This document shows positions 37,653 through 47,484 of a stretch of 64,000 nt of DNA, piece by piece. This DNA is from Pseudoxanthomonas sp. YR558. GTDB taxonomy: Bacteria; Pseudomonadota; Gammaproteobacteria; Xanthomonadales; Xanthomonadaceae. Positions within the stretch are counted from its first letter, which is position 1. Each line of letters starts with the position of its first letter. Under the pieces are notes generated by a model. That model saw only the letters and a list, made by a program, of their open reading frames with translations. It searched no databases and had not been told where the DNA came from. The position numbers and the translations under genes were made by a program. The DNA lies in NCBI RefSeq assembly GCF_900116385.1, contig NZ_FPCI01000001.1, forward strand, positions 1 to 64,000, read 5' to 3'.

Positions 37653-38543
37653 ATGCAGTTCAAAGACTATTACGCGGTACTGGGCGTCGAACCTTCGGCC
37701 GGCGACGCCGAAATCAAGACGGCCTATCGGCGGCTGGCTCGCAAGTATCACCCGGATGTCAGCAAGGAAGCCGGTGCCGAGGACCAGTTCAAAGCCGTCA
37801 ACGAGGCTTACGAAGCCCTGCGCGATCCGCAGAAGCGCGCGGCCTACGACCAGTTGCGCGCGCGCGGCTATCGTCCCGGCGAGGAATTCCGCCCGCCGCC
37901 GGATTTCGGGCGAGGTGGGCCGGGGTCGCAGGATTTCGATTTCGAAGAGATCTTCGGCGGTGCGGGCGGTGGCGGCGGTGGTGCCGGGTTCAGCGATTTC
38001 TTCGAAGGCCTGTTCGGCCGGCGCGGGCGCGCGGAGCAGGCCACGCCACGGGGGCCGCAGGGTGCGCGTGATTCGCGCGCCAAGCTTGCGGTGCCGCTGC
38101 AGGCCGTGCACGACGGCGGCAGCGTGCGGGTGAACGTCAACGGCCGCCAGCTCGACGTCAGGGTGCCGACCGGGGTGAAGCCGGGGCAGGTGATCCGGCT
38201 GGCCGGGCAGGGCAGCCAGGGCGGCAACCTGCTGCTGGAAGTGGAGTACGCACCGCATCCGCAGTTCGAGGTGGATGGCCGCAACATCATCCACGTGTTG
38301 TCGCTGACACCGTGGCAAGCCGCGCTCGGCGCGTCGGTCAGTGTGCCGACGCTGGGAGGTGCGGTGGAGCTGAAGATCCCGCCGGATTCGGATTCCGGCC
38401 GCAAACTGCGCCTGCGGGGCCGCGGCCTGCCGGGAACGCCACCGGGCGACCAGATCGTCGAGCTCGAGATCACCGCGCCGCGCGCCGAGACCGATGAGCA
38501 GCGCAAGGCTTACGCCGCGTTGGCCGGGGCCTTCGGCGAGTAA
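37653..38543 (+). CDS. DnaJ C-terminal domain co-chaperone (CbpA-like)
   Basis: The 296-residue protein starts at the ATG at 37653, with GGCGGAG upstream. It has a J domain (residues 4-68, with HPD in RKYHPDVSKEA), a Gly/Phe-rich linker around residues 80-125, and two C-terminal DnaJ-type beta domains (VPTGVKPGQVIRLAGQG, RGLPGTPPGD). There is no cysteine zinc finger, so it is a class II DnaJ that stimulates DnaK, like CbpA or DnaJ2. Confidence 0.9.
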   Translation: MQFKDYYAVLGVEPSAGDAEIKTAYRRLARKYHPDVSKEAGAEDQFKAVNEAYEALRDPQKRAAYDQLRARGYRPGEEFRPPPDFGRGGPGSQDFDFEEIFGGAGGGGGGAGFSDFFEGLFGRRGRAEQATPRGPQGARDSRAKLAVPLQAVHDGGSVRVNVNGRQLDVRVPTGVKPGQVIRLAGQGSQGGNLLLEVEYAPHPQFEVDGRNIIHVLSLTPWQAALGASVSVPTLGGAVELKIPPDSDSGRKLRLRGRGLPGTPPGDQIVELEITAPRAETDEQRKAYAALAGAFGE

Positions 38544-38680
38544 GGATTCCGGCGGTGTGGCGAAATAATCGCCACGCGGCTCGACAGCCCCGGCCTGCAA
38601 CGCCGCGCGACGGTTATCCGCAGATTCGTGCAGCACTCATCCACACGCGATGTGGACAACCGGGCGGATGCCTAACCCAT

Positions 38681-38710
38681 AAAAAACCACGCCACCCGAA
38701 GGTGGCGTGG
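38681..38710 (-). terminator. Intrinsic terminator of the M3 peptidase gene
   Basis: On the minus strand CCACGCCACC and GGTGGCGTGG pair around a 4-base loop and are followed by six T residues. It sits 20 bases after the peptidase stop. Confidence 0.85.
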
Positions 38711-38729
38711 TGGGCGACGAGGAAGTCGC

Positions 38730-40916
38730 TTACTTGACCTGCTTGGCGGCCGGCGCAGCGGCCGGTGCCGTCAGGCCGCGCTTTTCCAGCAACGGCTCGA
38801 TCTTCGGATCGTGGCCGGCGAAGTCGCGGAACAGCTTCATCGCATCCTGGCTGCCGCCCTGCGACAGAAGCGTCTTGCGGAAGTGGTCGCCGTTCTCGCG
38901 CTTCAGGCCGCCATGGCTCTTGAACCACTCCACGCTGTTGGCGTCGAGCACTTCCGACCAGATGTACGCGTAGTAGCCGGCCGAGTAGCCGCCCATGATG
39001 TGGCTGAAGTAGGGCGTCTTGTAGCGCGGCGGCACGGGCTTGTAGTTGATGCCGTCGGTGGTCAATGCATTGGCTTCGAACTTCATCACGCCGGCCGCAT
39101 CGGGCACCTGGTCGGCGGTGATCTGGTGCCAGCGCTGGTCGAGCATCGCGGCGCCGAGGTACTCGGTGGTGGCGAAGCCCTGGTTGAACTTGGACGCGGC
39201 GATCACCTTGTCCAGCAGCGCCTGCGGCATGGCTTCGCCGGTCTTGTGGTGCTTGGCGTAGTTGGCCAGGATCGACGGCCAATCGGCCCACATCTCGTTG
39301 ACCTGCGACGGGTACTCGACGAAATCGCGCGGCACGCTGGTGCCGCTGAAGTACGGGTACTTCACGTTGGAGAACATGCCGTGCAGCGCGTGGCCGAATT
39401 CGTGGAACGTGGTGGTCACTTCGTCCCACGTCATCAGCGTGGGTTCGCCGGCCGGCGGCTTGGGTACGTTCAGGTGGTTGGCGACCACCGGCTTGTCGCC
39501 GGTCAGGCCCGACTGCGACACGTACGAATTCATCCATGCGCCACCGCGCTTGGAGTCGCGCGCATACGGGTCGAAGATGAAGATCGCCAGCTGCGAACCG
39601 TCGGCGTTGAACACGTCGTAGGTCCACGTGTCGGCGTGGTACTTCGGCAGGTCGGTGCGTTCCTTGAACGTCAGGCCGTACAGCTGGTTGGCGGCGAAGA
39701 ACACGCCGTTCTCCAGCACGTTCTTCATCTCGAAGTACGGCTTGAGCTGCGATTCATCGAAGTTGTACTTCGCGGCGCGGACCTTCTCGGAGTAGAACGC
39801 CCAGTCCCACGGTTCGAGTGCGAACGTCGGCTGCCCCTTGGCCTTCTGTTCCTGGTCGATCATCGCCTGCAGGTCGGCGGCTTCGCGCTTGGCGTTGGCC
39901 ACCGCGGCCGGCGCCAGCTTGCCGAGCATCGCGTTGACGGCTTCCGGCGTGCGCGCGGTCTGGTCTTCCAGGCCGTAGGCGGCATGGTTGGGATAGCCCA
40001 GCAGCTTCGCGCGGTCGGCGCGCAGCTTCATGATGCGCGAGACCAATGCGGTGGTGTCGAACTCGCCGCCGTGGCTGCCGCGCGCGACCGAGGCCTCGTG
40101 CAGGCGCTGGCGCAGGGCGCGGTTGGTCAGCTGCGACTCCGGCGGCTGGCCGGTGGTGTTCAGCAGGGTCAGCACGTACTTGCCTTCCAGGCCACGCTTC
40201 TTGGCGACTTCAGCGGCGGTGGCGATCTGCGCTTCAGTCAGGCCGTCGAGCTGCTTCACGTCGTCTACGACCACAGCCGAGGCATTCACGTCCTTCAGTA
40301 CGTTGTCGCTGAAGGTGGTGGCCAGCGAGGCCAGTTCGCCGTTCATCTTCTTCAGCGTCGCCTTGTCGGCGTCGTTGAGATTTGCGCCGGAGCGCACGAA
40401 GCTGGTGTGGTAGCGCTCGATCAGGCGCACGCCTTCCGCGTCCAGGCCCAGGTCATTGCGCTTGTCGAACAGCGCCTTGATGCGCGCGAACAGCTTCGGA
40501 TTCAGGCTGATCGCGTCGCCGTGGGCGGCGAACTTGGCCGAGTAGTCGGCGCGCAGCTTGTTGCGGGCGTCGTTGGTGTCGGTGCCCACCAGGTTGAAGA
40601 ACACGGTGGTGGCGCGATCCAGCACCTGGCCGCTCTTCTCCATCGCGATGATGGTGTTCTCGAAGGTCGGAGTGGCTGTGTTATTGGCGATGGCATCCAT
40701 CTCCTTCAGCTGCTCGGCCATGCCGGCATCGAAGGCGGGTGCGAAATCGCTGTCCTTGATCTTGTCGAACTGCGGGTAGTGCAGCGGCAGCGGGCTTTCC
40801 GCGGAGAAGGGATTGGCGGCTTGGGCGGCTTGGGTGGCCGGCGTGGCGGCCTGGCTGTAGGCGGGCATGGCGAGTCCGAGGGTCGCGGCGAGCGCGATGG
40901 CGAGGCGGGTGGTCAT
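38730..40916 (-). CDS. dcp: Periplasmic M3 family metallopeptidase (dipeptidyl carboxypeptidase type)
   Basis: The start is taken as the ATG at 40916, where the signal peptide MTTRLAIALAATLGLAMPAYSQA begins; the frame upstream to 41126 lacks support. The 728-residue zinc enzyme has the M3 motif HEFGHALHGMF, with FDPYARDSKRGGAW and the SGTSVPRDFVEYPSQ region. The family cleaves short peptides; Dcp removes C-terminal dipeptides, whereas OpdA is an endopeptidase. A signal peptide makes it exported, consistent with a periplasmic peptidase. The gene symbol is my best match within the family. Confidence 0.85.
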   Translation of the reverse strand: MTTRLAIALAATLGLAMPAYSQAATPATQAAQAANPFSAESPLPLHYPQFDKIKDSDFAPAFDAGMAEQLKEMDAIANNTATPTFENTIIAMEKSGQVLDRATTVFFNLVGTDTNDARNKLRADYSAKFAAHGDAISLNPKLFARIKALFDKRNDLGLDAEGVRLIERYHTSFVRSGANLNDADKATLKKMNGELASLATTFSDNVLKDVNASAVVVDDVKQLDGLTEAQIATAAEVAKKRGLEGKYVLTLLNTTGQPPESQLTNRALRQRLHEASVARGSHGGEFDTTALVSRIMKLRADRAKLLGYPNHAAYGLEDQTARTPEAVNAMLGKLAPAAVANAKREAADLQAMIDQEQKAKGQPTFALEPWDWAFYSEKVRAAKYNFDESQLKPYFEMKNVLENGVFFAANQLYGLTFKERTDLPKYHADTWTYDVFNADGSQLAIFIFDPYARDSKRGGAWMNSYVSQSGLTGDKPVVANHLNVPKPPAGEPTLMTWDEVTTTFHEFGHALHGMFSNVKYPYFSGTSVPRDFVEYPSQVNEMWADWPSILANYAKHHKTGEAMPQALLDKVIAASKFNQGFATTEYLGAAMLDQRWHQITADQVPDAAGVMKFEANALTTDGINYKPVPPRYKTPYFSHIMGGYSAGYYAYIWSEVLDANSVEWFKSHGGLKRENGDHFRKTLLSQGGSQDAMKLFRDFAGHDPKIEPLLEKRGLTAPAAAPAAKQVK

Positions 40917-41059
40917 GAAGCACGACGTCCTGACAGGGTAGATAGCCAAGGGTAACCCAGGGGGTGGGGCCGGACCCATGACGAAAGGCATGGGCACGCC
41001 CCCGGAAAGCCCGTCAATCTGCGGCAGAATGCCCCGAGCGCCCCTTGACGGAGAGTCCT

Positions 41060-43093
41060 GTGAAGCCTGTCCTTGCATTCTGTTGTGCGCTGCTGCTGGC
41101 GCCCTCGGCGCTGGCCGCCGAGACACTGAAGTACGTCGCGCTGGTGGATGGCGGCAAGAAGGCGGGCGAACAGACGGTCACCATCGGCGATGACGGCGTC
41201 ACCCGGGTGGATTTCATCTTCAAGGACAACGGGCGCGGGCCGGAACTGAAAGAGGAATACCGCCTTGCGCCGGATGGCACCTTCCAGCAGTACCAGGTGA
41301 AGGGCGTATCGACGTTCGGTGCACCGGTCGATGAAACCTTCACTCGTGACGGCGACCGCGGGCAGTGGAAGAGCACATCCGATGCCGGTACGCACACCTT
41401 CACCGGCACGGCGCTATACACGCCGCTGGGCGGTACGCCTGCGTCGACCTCTGTCGCGCTGGCGGCGTTGGCCAAGCGTCCGGACGGCAAACTGCCGCTG
41501 GTGCCGAGTGGCATGCTGACGCAGCGCAAGATCGCATCCGTGGACATCCGTAGCGGCGATCGATCACGCACTGTCGATCTGCTGGCGTTGACCGGCATCG
41601 GCTTCACGCCCTCGTTCGTGTGGGTGACGCGGGATGCCGAACCGCGCATGTTCGCCTACATCTATCCGGGTTTCCTGCAGCTGATCGAAGACGGTTGGCA
41701 AAGTACCGCCAACACGCTGGAGGCGCGCCAGAAGATCGCCGAGCGCGAAGCGTTGGTCGCGATGCAGCAACGTCTGGCGCATCCGTTGCCGGGCACCACG
41801 CTGATTCGCAACGCGCGTGTGTTCGACAGCGAGAAAGCCGTCCTCGGCGCTGCGGCGGACGTCGTCGTGCGAGATGGCAAGATCCTGTCGGTGTCGCCGG
41901 TGGGGCAATCGCGGGTCGCGGCCGACAACGTGGTGGACGCCGGCAATCGCGTGCTGCTGCCCGGCCTCTACGATATGCATGTGCATGCGGGCAGCTGGGA
42001 AGGCGGCCTGCATCTGGCGGCCGGCGTGACCAGCACGCGCGACATGGGCAACGACAACGCGACACTGCAACAGCTGATGGCCGAAGAGAAGGCCGGCACG
42101 CTGATGCATCCCCGGGTGATTCCGGCGGGTTACATCGAAGGGCAGAGTCCGCATTCGTCGCAGGGCGGATTCGTGGTGAAGGATCTGGCCGGCGCGAAGC
42201 AGGCCATCGACTGGTACGCCGACCACCATTATCCGCAGATCAAGATCTACAACTCGTTCCCGAAGGAGATCCTGCGCGACACGACGGCCTACGCCCACCA
42301 GCGCGGCTTGCGGGTCAGTGGCCACGTGCCGGCCTTCCTGCGCGCGCAGGACGTGGTGGAGCAGGGCTACGACGAGATCCAGCACATCAACCAGGTGATG
42401 CTGAACTTCTTCGTCACCCCGGAAACCGACACGCGCACGCTGGCGCGCTTCTACCTGGTCGCGGACAAGACCGATGGCCTGGACTTCGACAGCAAGCCGG
42501 TGCAGGACTTCATCGCGGAGCTGGCGAAGAAGCAGATCGTCATCGACCCGACGCTGGCGACGTTCGAGTTCATCCACCAGCGCGAAGGGCAGCTGTCGCC
42601 GATCGTCGCCGATGTCGCCGACCACCTGCCGCCGGATGTGCAGCGCAGCCGGCGCGCGGCCGAGATGGACATCAAGGACGACGAAACCGGTGCGCGCTAC
42701 AAGCGCAGCTTCGACAAGCTCGTGGAGTTCACCGGCCGCATGTACCGGGCCGGCGTGCCGATCGTCGCGGGTACCGACGAACTGCCGGGATTCACCCTGC
42801 AGCGGGAGCTCGAACTGTATGTGCAGGCGGGCCTGACGCCGTCGCAGGTGCTCCAGGTGGCCACCTGGAACGGCGCCAAGTACACCCGTACGCTGGAGGA
42901 TGCCGGATCGATCACGCCCGGCAAGCGCGCCGACCTCGTGCTGGTGGATGGCGACCCGACGACGAACATCGCCGACGTACGCAAGCTGGCCCTGGTGATC
43001 AAGGGCGGCCAGGCCTACTACCCGGCCGAGATCCACGAGGCGCTCGGCATCGCGCCGTTCTCCCCGTCCGTCAAGGTCCAGCCGGCACGCTGA
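41060..43093 (+). CDS. Exported amidohydrolase family protein
   Basis: The GTG at 41060 follows GGAGAG and begins a signal peptide (MKPVLAFCCALLLAPSALAAE). The 677-residue protein has an N-terminal beta-rich domain of about 240 residues and then an amidohydrolase barrel with the metal motif DMHVHAGS, a conserved lysine region, GHVPAF and AGTDELPGF, ending with the typical GSITPGKRADLVLVDGDP. The metal-site histidines look complete. The substrate is unknown. It is divergently oriented from the M3 peptidase, 143 bases apart. Confidence 0.85.
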   Translation: MKPVLAFCCALLLAPSALAAETLKYVALVDGGKKAGEQTVTIGDDGVTRVDFIFKDNGRGPELKEEYRLAPDGTFQQYQVKGVSTFGAPVDETFTRDGDRGQWKSTSDAGTHTFTGTALYTPLGGTPASTSVALAALAKRPDGKLPLVPSGMLTQRKIASVDIRSGDRSRTVDLLALTGIGFTPSFVWVTRDAEPRMFAYIYPGFLQLIEDGWQSTANTLEARQKIAEREALVAMQQRLAHPLPGTTLIRNARVFDSEKAVLGAAADVVVRDGKILSVSPVGQSRVAADNVVDAGNRVLLPGLYDMHVHAGSWEGGLHLAAGVTSTRDMGNDNATLQQLMAEEKAGTLMHPRVIPAGYIEGQSPHSSQGGFVVKDLAGAKQAIDWYADHHYPQIKIYNSFPKEILRDTTAYAHQRGLRVSGHVPAFLRAQDVVEQGYDEIQHINQVMLNFFVTPETDTRTLARFYLVADKTDGLDFDSKPVQDFIAELAKKQIVIDPTLATFEFIHQREGQLSPIVADVADHLPPDVQRSRRAAEMDIKDDETGARYKRSFDKLVEFTGRMYRAGVPIVAGTDELPGFTLQRELELYVQAGLTPSQVLQVATWNGAKYTRTLEDAGSITPGKRADLVLVDGDPTTNIADVRKLALVIKGGQAYYPAEIHEALGIAPFSPSVKVQPAR

Positions 43094-43106
43094 CGCGGCA
43101 GCGACG

Positions 43107-43706
43107 CTACGCCAGGTTCTCGTAGCGCCGCCAGATCCAGCTCAGTTCGTACAGCAGCGCAGCTACCGCAAACGCGCCGTGAAAGCGGGGGTTGCGCGTG
43201 ACGATCGCCGCCACGCTGCCGGCGATGTACACGGTATTCCGCACCCAGTATTCCGCGCCCAACTGTTGAACATAGGCGCTCCCCTTGATCAGCGTGTCGC
43301 CGGCATCGACGACGAACATCAGCGCGAGCAGCCCGAAGAACCAGTGCTTGCGCCCGTAGTAATAGTCGCGATAGCCGGCGCCTTCCGGCAGCGATTCGGG
43401 GAACACCAGCGCGCACAGCAGGTAGAGCAGCAGTGCGTACAGGGTGACGTAGAGGTACAGGTTGAAATTCCAGTGCGCCTGGTGCGACAGGCTGAATTCC
43501 CACCACCAGAAGTGCAGCAGGTACACGAACATGAAAGTCGCCCAGACCAGGTGCACCCCGTAGACAGGGTGCGCGCGCGGGCGTTCGACGATGCGCGCGG
43601 TATGGCGCAGCAGGTGGGTCAGGCCCAGGCCCACGATCATGCCCAGCAGGATGCGGACATGGATGTAGAGGCTGGCATGGCTGGCGGGATCGGCGGCTTC
43701 TTGCAT
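43107..43706 (-). CDS. Multi-helix membrane protein, unknown
   Basis: The 199-residue protein has about five hydrophobic helices (for example residues 20-35, 50-70, 80-105) and many aromatic residues (HFWWWEFSLSHQ, HWFFGLLALMFVV). It is likely an inner-membrane protein. I do not recognise a family. It is convergent with the amidohydrolase and stands alone. Confidence 0.7.
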   Translation of the reverse strand: MQEAADPASHASLYIHVRILLGMIVGLGLTHLLRHTARIVERPRAHPVYGVHLVWATFMFVYLLHFWWWEFSLSHQAHWNFNLYLYVTLYALLLYLLCALVFPESLPEGAGYRDYYYGRKHWFFGLLALMFVVDAGDTLIKGSAYVQQLGAEYWVRNTVYIAGSVAAIVTRNPRFHGAFAVAALLYELSWIWRRYENLA

Positions 43707-43822
43707 GGGCAGCGTCCTGGATCCGGTGCGCGGCCACGTTAGCCGATCATCGGCCTTCCTGCACGGTGCCTTGCCCTGTGCGCCCCGGCGGTGTCTGATA
43801 GCGCCTTTCCCGGAGACCGCGC

Positions 43823-44305
43823 ATGACCACTGCCTACGACTTTTCCGCCCAGGACATCGATGGCCGCGAGCGGTCGCTTTCCGAATACCAGGGCAAGGCG
43901 CTGTTGATCGTCAACGTGGCGTCCAAGTGCGGCTTCACGCCGCAGTACACCGGACTGGAAGCGCTGTGGCGCGAATTCGGGCCGCAGGGTCTGGTGGTGC
44001 TGGGCTTTCCCTGTGACCAGTTCGGGCACCAGGAGCCGGGCGACGAAGCGGAGATACGCAATTTCTGCTCGCTCAACTACGACGTGACCTTCCCGATGTT
44101 CGCCAAGGTTGATGTGAATGGCGACGCCGCGCATCCGCTGTGGAAGTGGCTGAAGCAGGAAAAGAGCGGGCTGCTGGGCATCAGCGCGATCAAGTGGAAC
44201 TTCAGTAAGTTCCTGGTCGGTCGCGATGGCCGCGCGCTCAAACGTTACGCCCCGACCGATACTCCAGAATCCCTCGCGGGAGACATCCGTACCGCACTCG
44301 CGTGA
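43823..44305 (+). CDS. Glutathione peroxidase family protein
   Basis: This 160-residue cytosolic peroxidase has the full motif set NVASKCGFTPQY (peroxidatic Cys), FPCDQFGHQEPG and WNFSKFLV. Bacterial members with Cys in place of selenocysteine usually take electrons from thioredoxin rather than glutathione. It is followed by, and overlaps, the next gene by four bases. Confidence 0.93.
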   Translation: MTTAYDFSAQDIDGRERSLSEYQGKALLIVNVASKCGFTPQYTGLEALWREFGPQGLVVLGFPCDQFGHQEPGDEAEIRNFCSLNYDVTFPMFAKVDVNGDAAHPLWKWLKQEKSGLLGISAIKWNFSKFLVGRDGRALKRYAPTDTPESLAGDIRTALA

Positions 44306-44709
44306 GTTCCGCGCACGACACGACGGACGGCCCGTTGTTCCATATCGAGTTCGCCTCGACGGACTATGGCCTGCGCGCCTGGGCGACGGGCACCAACGGA
44401 ACGTTGGACACCACGCTCGCGTACTGGCGCGCGATCGCCGAAGAAGTGCGCCGGCTGCAGCCGAAAGGTGTGCTGGTGGTGGACGACATGGAAGGAGAAC
44501 CGCCGCCGCCTGGGCAGCTGCTGGAATTCGTGCAGGCCATGCAGGGGCAGGGCATGGAAGCCGTGCGGATCGCCTATGTAGAGCGGCATGCCGAACAGAT
44601 CCCACAGATTGAGTTCGCGGGCTTGCTGGCCAACGAGCACGGTTTCCACGCGCAGATATTCGGTGATGAAGCCACTGCCGTGATCTGGCTTCGCTATGGC
44701 GGCGGTTAG
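44302..44709 (+). CDS. Conserved hypothetical protein downstream of the peroxidase
   Basis: The GTG at 44302 overlaps the peroxidase stop. The 135-residue product is soluble, without a signal peptide. Alternating beta and helix stretches (FHIEFASTDYGLRAW, KGVLVVDDMEGEPP, MEAVRIAYVER) resemble a STAS or SpoIIAA-like small domain, but this is weak. Function is unknown; translational coupling suggests it is co-expressed with the peroxidase. Confidence 0.6.
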   Translation: MSSAHDTTDGPLFHIEFASTDYGLRAWATGTNGTLDTTLAYWRAIAEEVRRLQPKGVLVVDDMEGEPPPPGQLLEFVQAMQGQGMEAVRIAYVERHAEQIPQIEFAGLLANEHGFHAQIFGDEATAVIWLRYGGG

Positions 44710-44718
44710 CCCTGTCCG

Positions 44719-45267
44719 TCAGCCCTGTGCAGGAGATTGCTCGACCTTGCGCTGCAGTGCTTCTTCCGGCAACAGATCGAGAAGCTCCTGCGTGAAGGAC
44801 TGCAGCACGTCGTCCGAATAGCCGCGGTGGGTCTGCGCGATCAGCCCATCCTGGCCGATGATGAACATGTTGGGCAGGGCAGTGACGCCATAGCGGTCGC
44901 TGACCACGCCCCGCTCGTCGAGCACGTAGGTGACCTTGAGGTTCTTGTTCGCGCGGATCACGGCATTGAAGTCGCGGCGCGGTTCCTTGAAGTTCACCGC
45001 GATGACTTCCAGGTGCTCGCGGCCGACGATCTCCTGGACCCTGCCCAGCATGGGCAGTTCCCGCCGACACGGCCCACACCACGATGCCCAGAACGTCACC
45101 ACCACCACCTTGCCCCGCAGGGCGGCAAGGTCGATGGCGTTGCCCTCGCGGTCCTTGAGGCCGATGGGCGGCGGAGTTTCCCCTATCCCGGGCTGCTTAA
45201 CCGGCTCGGCGGCATGGGCCCACGTCGTCACCGCCAGCAGGACCGCCAGCCACAGGCTACGCATCAT
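44719..45267 (-). CDS. TlpA-like periplasmic thioredoxin
   Basis: The start is placed at the ATG at 45267, with GGAGG 7 bases upstream. The 182-residue protein has a signal peptide (LAVLLAVTTWAHA) and a TlpA/ResA-type thioredoxin domain with the active-site WCGPCRR and the conserved cis-Pro in ALPNMFII. It probably reduces or oxidises disulfides in the periplasm. A longer frame to 45312 is unlikely. Confidence 0.9.
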   Translation of the reverse strand: MMRSLWLAVLLAVTTWAHAAEPVKQPGIGETPPPIGLKDREGNAIDLAALRGKVVVVTFWASWCGPCRRELPMLGRVQEIVGREHLEVIAVNFKEPRRDFNAVIRANKNLKVTYVLDERGVVSDRYGVTALPNMFIIGQDGLIAQTHRGYSDDVLQSFTQELLDLLPEEALQRKVEQSPAQG

Positions 45268-45362
45268 CGCTTGTCCTCCCCAGGACGTTGCAGGCGAGCG
45301 TAGCACCTGCAAGGCGGGTTGTGCGGCTCGTCAACGGGGCCCGATGCTGTCGGGGCCGGGGC

Positions 45363-46142
45363 TTATTTCTCGACGAAGGCGCGCTCGAACACGTACTGGC
45401 CTGCGGTGCCGATGCGGGGCGCGGCAGCAAAGCCGCGGCCATCCAGCAGCGCGCGGAAATCGGCCAGCATCTGCGGGCTGCCGCAGATCATGGCGCGGTC
45501 GTGCTCGGGGTCCAGCGCCTCGATGCCGAGCGTCTTCATCATGTCGCCGCTGGCCATCAGGTCGGTCAGGCGACCACGGTTCGGGAATTCCTCGCGGGTG
45601 ACCGCGGGATAGTACAGCAGCTTCTCGCGGATGGTCTCGCCGAGGAACTCGTGCTGCGGCAGTTCCTTCTCGAAATAATCCCGGTATGCCAGGTCTTCCA
45701 CGCTGCGCACGCCATGGGTCAGGATGACCTTATCGAAGCGCTCATAGGTTTCCGGGTCCTTGATCACCGACAGCCACGGCGCGAGGCCGGTGCCGGTGCC
45801 CAGCAGGTACAGGTTGCGGCCCGGATGCAGGTCGCTGATCAGCAGGGTGCCGGTGGGCTTGCGGCCGATCAGCACGGAGTCGCCGGGCTTGATGTGCTGC
45901 AGGCGCGAGGTCAGCGGACCGTTGGCCACCTTGATGCTGAAGAACTCCAACTGTTCTTCCCAGTTGGCGCTGGCGATCGAATAGGCGCGCAGCAATGGTT
46001 TGCCTTCGACTTCCAGGCCAATCATCACGAACTGGCCGTTCTCGAAGCGGAAACCGTCGTCGCGGGTGGTGGTGAAGCTGAAGTAGGCGTCCGTCCAGTG
46101 ACGGACATCGAGCACCGTTTCGGTGCCGAACGCGGAGGACAT
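45363..46142 (-). CDS. fpr: Ferredoxin-NADP reductase
   Basis: Fpr transfers electrons between NADPH and ferredoxin or flavodoxin. The 259-residue protein has the FAD-binding RAYSIASA motif, GPLTSRLQHIKPGD, the NADP-binding GTGTGLAPWLS and the C-terminal VFERAFVEK ending, as in the proteobacterial subclass I family. No signal peptide is seen. Confidence 0.94.
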   Translation of the reverse strand: MSSAFGTETVLDVRHWTDAYFSFTTTRDDGFRFENGQFVMIGLEVEGKPLLRAYSIASANWEEQLEFFSIKVANGPLTSRLQHIKPGDSVLIGRKPTGTLLISDLHPGRNLYLLGTGTGLAPWLSVIKDPETYERFDKVILTHGVRSVEDLAYRDYFEKELPQHEFLGETIREKLLYYPAVTREEFPNRGRLTDLMASGDMMKTLGIEALDPEHDRAMICGSPQMLADFRALLDGRGFAAAPRIGTAGQYVFERAFVEK

Positions 46143-46210
46143 GAGGGGGTCTTGGCTATTGAATCAACGGCCCATTGTAGCCGACGCCTGCGCTTCGGCC
46201 TTGATCGTGC

Positions 46211-47335
46211 TCAATCCATCGACGGCTGAACATCCGGCGCCGGCACTACGTGGCCGCGCCGGTGGAAGTACAGCCGTTCTGCGACCAAGCGCATGAAGGG
46301 TGTCCTGAAGGCCAGGTCGAACGGTCCATCGAACTGGACATGGTCAAAGGCCCAGCGCAATGCCCGCTTTGCGCGGAAGCCAGGCACGGCGCGGGTCACG
46401 ACCGGAATGCCGCTGGCTTCGGGGCGCTTCAGACGACGCGCCAGCGCTTCGCCCACCGTGCTGCCGTGGCGCAAGCCCGCATGGATGCCGCCGGCCGTGA
46501 CCGGCGACACCATGCCCGCCGCATCGCCGACAAGCACCACGCCATCCCGCTGCCAGGCGCGCACCGGGCCTCCGCACGGGATCAGGCCCGCGCGGATGCT
46601 GTCGGGGCGTCGGGGTGCGGACAGGCCCGTCATCATGGCGGTATGGCGAAGAAAGCCGTCGATGTCCGGCACGACGGACGATCCAGCGCAGTGGCGACGC
46701 GCCAACCCTGCCTGCACGCCCGCCGGTGTCTGTGCGACCCAGCCGATGTAGCCCGGTGCGTAGTGCTTGCTGATGAAGCAGTGCAAGGCATCCGGTTCGC
46801 GCAGGGCCACGCCATCGAACTCGTGCTCGACGCCGTACAACCATTGGTCCACGCGACCCAGGCCGAGGCGCATCGCCACCCGCGATGTCGCGCCATCGGC
46901 GCCCACGAGCCAGCGCGCGCGCCCGATGCCCGGTAGCCTCCAATGATCTCCGGCGCGCTGCGCATCTCGGAAAGGCGTGCCCAGGCGCAGCGTGATGCCG
47001 CGTTCGACCAGGCCATCGCCGAGCCAGCGCATCAGCGCGGGCGTGTCGGTGGTATAGAAACGATAGTCCGGTGCCGCGAGTCGCACGCTGCGCAGGTTAG
47101 GCGCATACAGGCGGACGTGCGGCACTGCGCGCAGGAGTGGGGCGGGTACATCCACCAAGCAGGGATGCCGCAAGGTTTCGGCTACCAGGATGCCGGTGGT
47201 GTGGATGCGCTCGCCGAGATCGCGCTTGCGGTCCACCACGCAGACGCGCGCACCGTGTTGCGCGAGAGTCTGGGCGCACGCGATGCCGGCAAAGCCGGCG
47301 CCCACCACGATGACGTCGTAGTCCGTTTCCTGCAT
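46211..47335 (-). CDS. FAD-dependent oxidoreductase, geranylgeranyl reductase-like
   Basis: From the ATG at 47335 the 374-residue protein has a Rossmann FAD motif (VIVVGAGFAGIACAQTLAQHG), a middle ADGATSRVAMRLGL motif and a GDAAGMVSPVTAGGIHAGL motif, the set found in geranylgeranyl reductase-family flavoproteins and related hydroxylases. Frames reaching further upstream run into the neighbouring terminator and gene. The substrate is not evident. Confidence 0.8.
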   Translation of the reverse strand: MQETDYDVIVVGAGFAGIACAQTLAQHGARVCVVDRKRDLGERIHTTGILVAETLRHPCLVDVPAPLLRAVPHVRLYAPNLRSVRLAAPDYRFYTTDTPALMRWLGDGLVERGITLRLGTPFRDAQRAGDHWRLPGIGRARWLVGADGATSRVAMRLGLGRVDQWLYGVEHEFDGVALREPDALHCFISKHYAPGYIGWVAQTPAGVQAGLARRHCAGSSVVPDIDGFLRHTAMMTGLSAPRRPDSIRAGLIPCGGPVRAWQRDGVVLVGDAAGMVSPVTAGGIHAGLRHGSTVGEALARRLKRPEASGIPVVTRAVPGFRAKRALRWAFDHVQFDGPFDLAFRTPFMRLVAERLYFHRRGHVVPAPDVQPSMD

Positions 47336-47438
47336 ACGCGTGGATGCTCCGTTCCTCGGGAGCGTCCAAGGTGCTGCGCATCTGCGGGGTCGCCATGAAG
47401 CGACGGTGAAGCCATCGGAGATGTCGGAGACACCCAAG

Positions 47439-47462
47439 AAAAAAGGCGCCCCGCGGGGCGCC
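47439..47462 (-). terminator. Intrinsic terminator of rluB
   Basis: On the minus strand GGCGCCCC and GGGGCGCC pair around GC and are followed by six T residues, 23 bases after the rluB stop. Confidence 0.85.
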
Positions 47463-47484
47463 TTCGTTTCAACCAGCGGCTCAC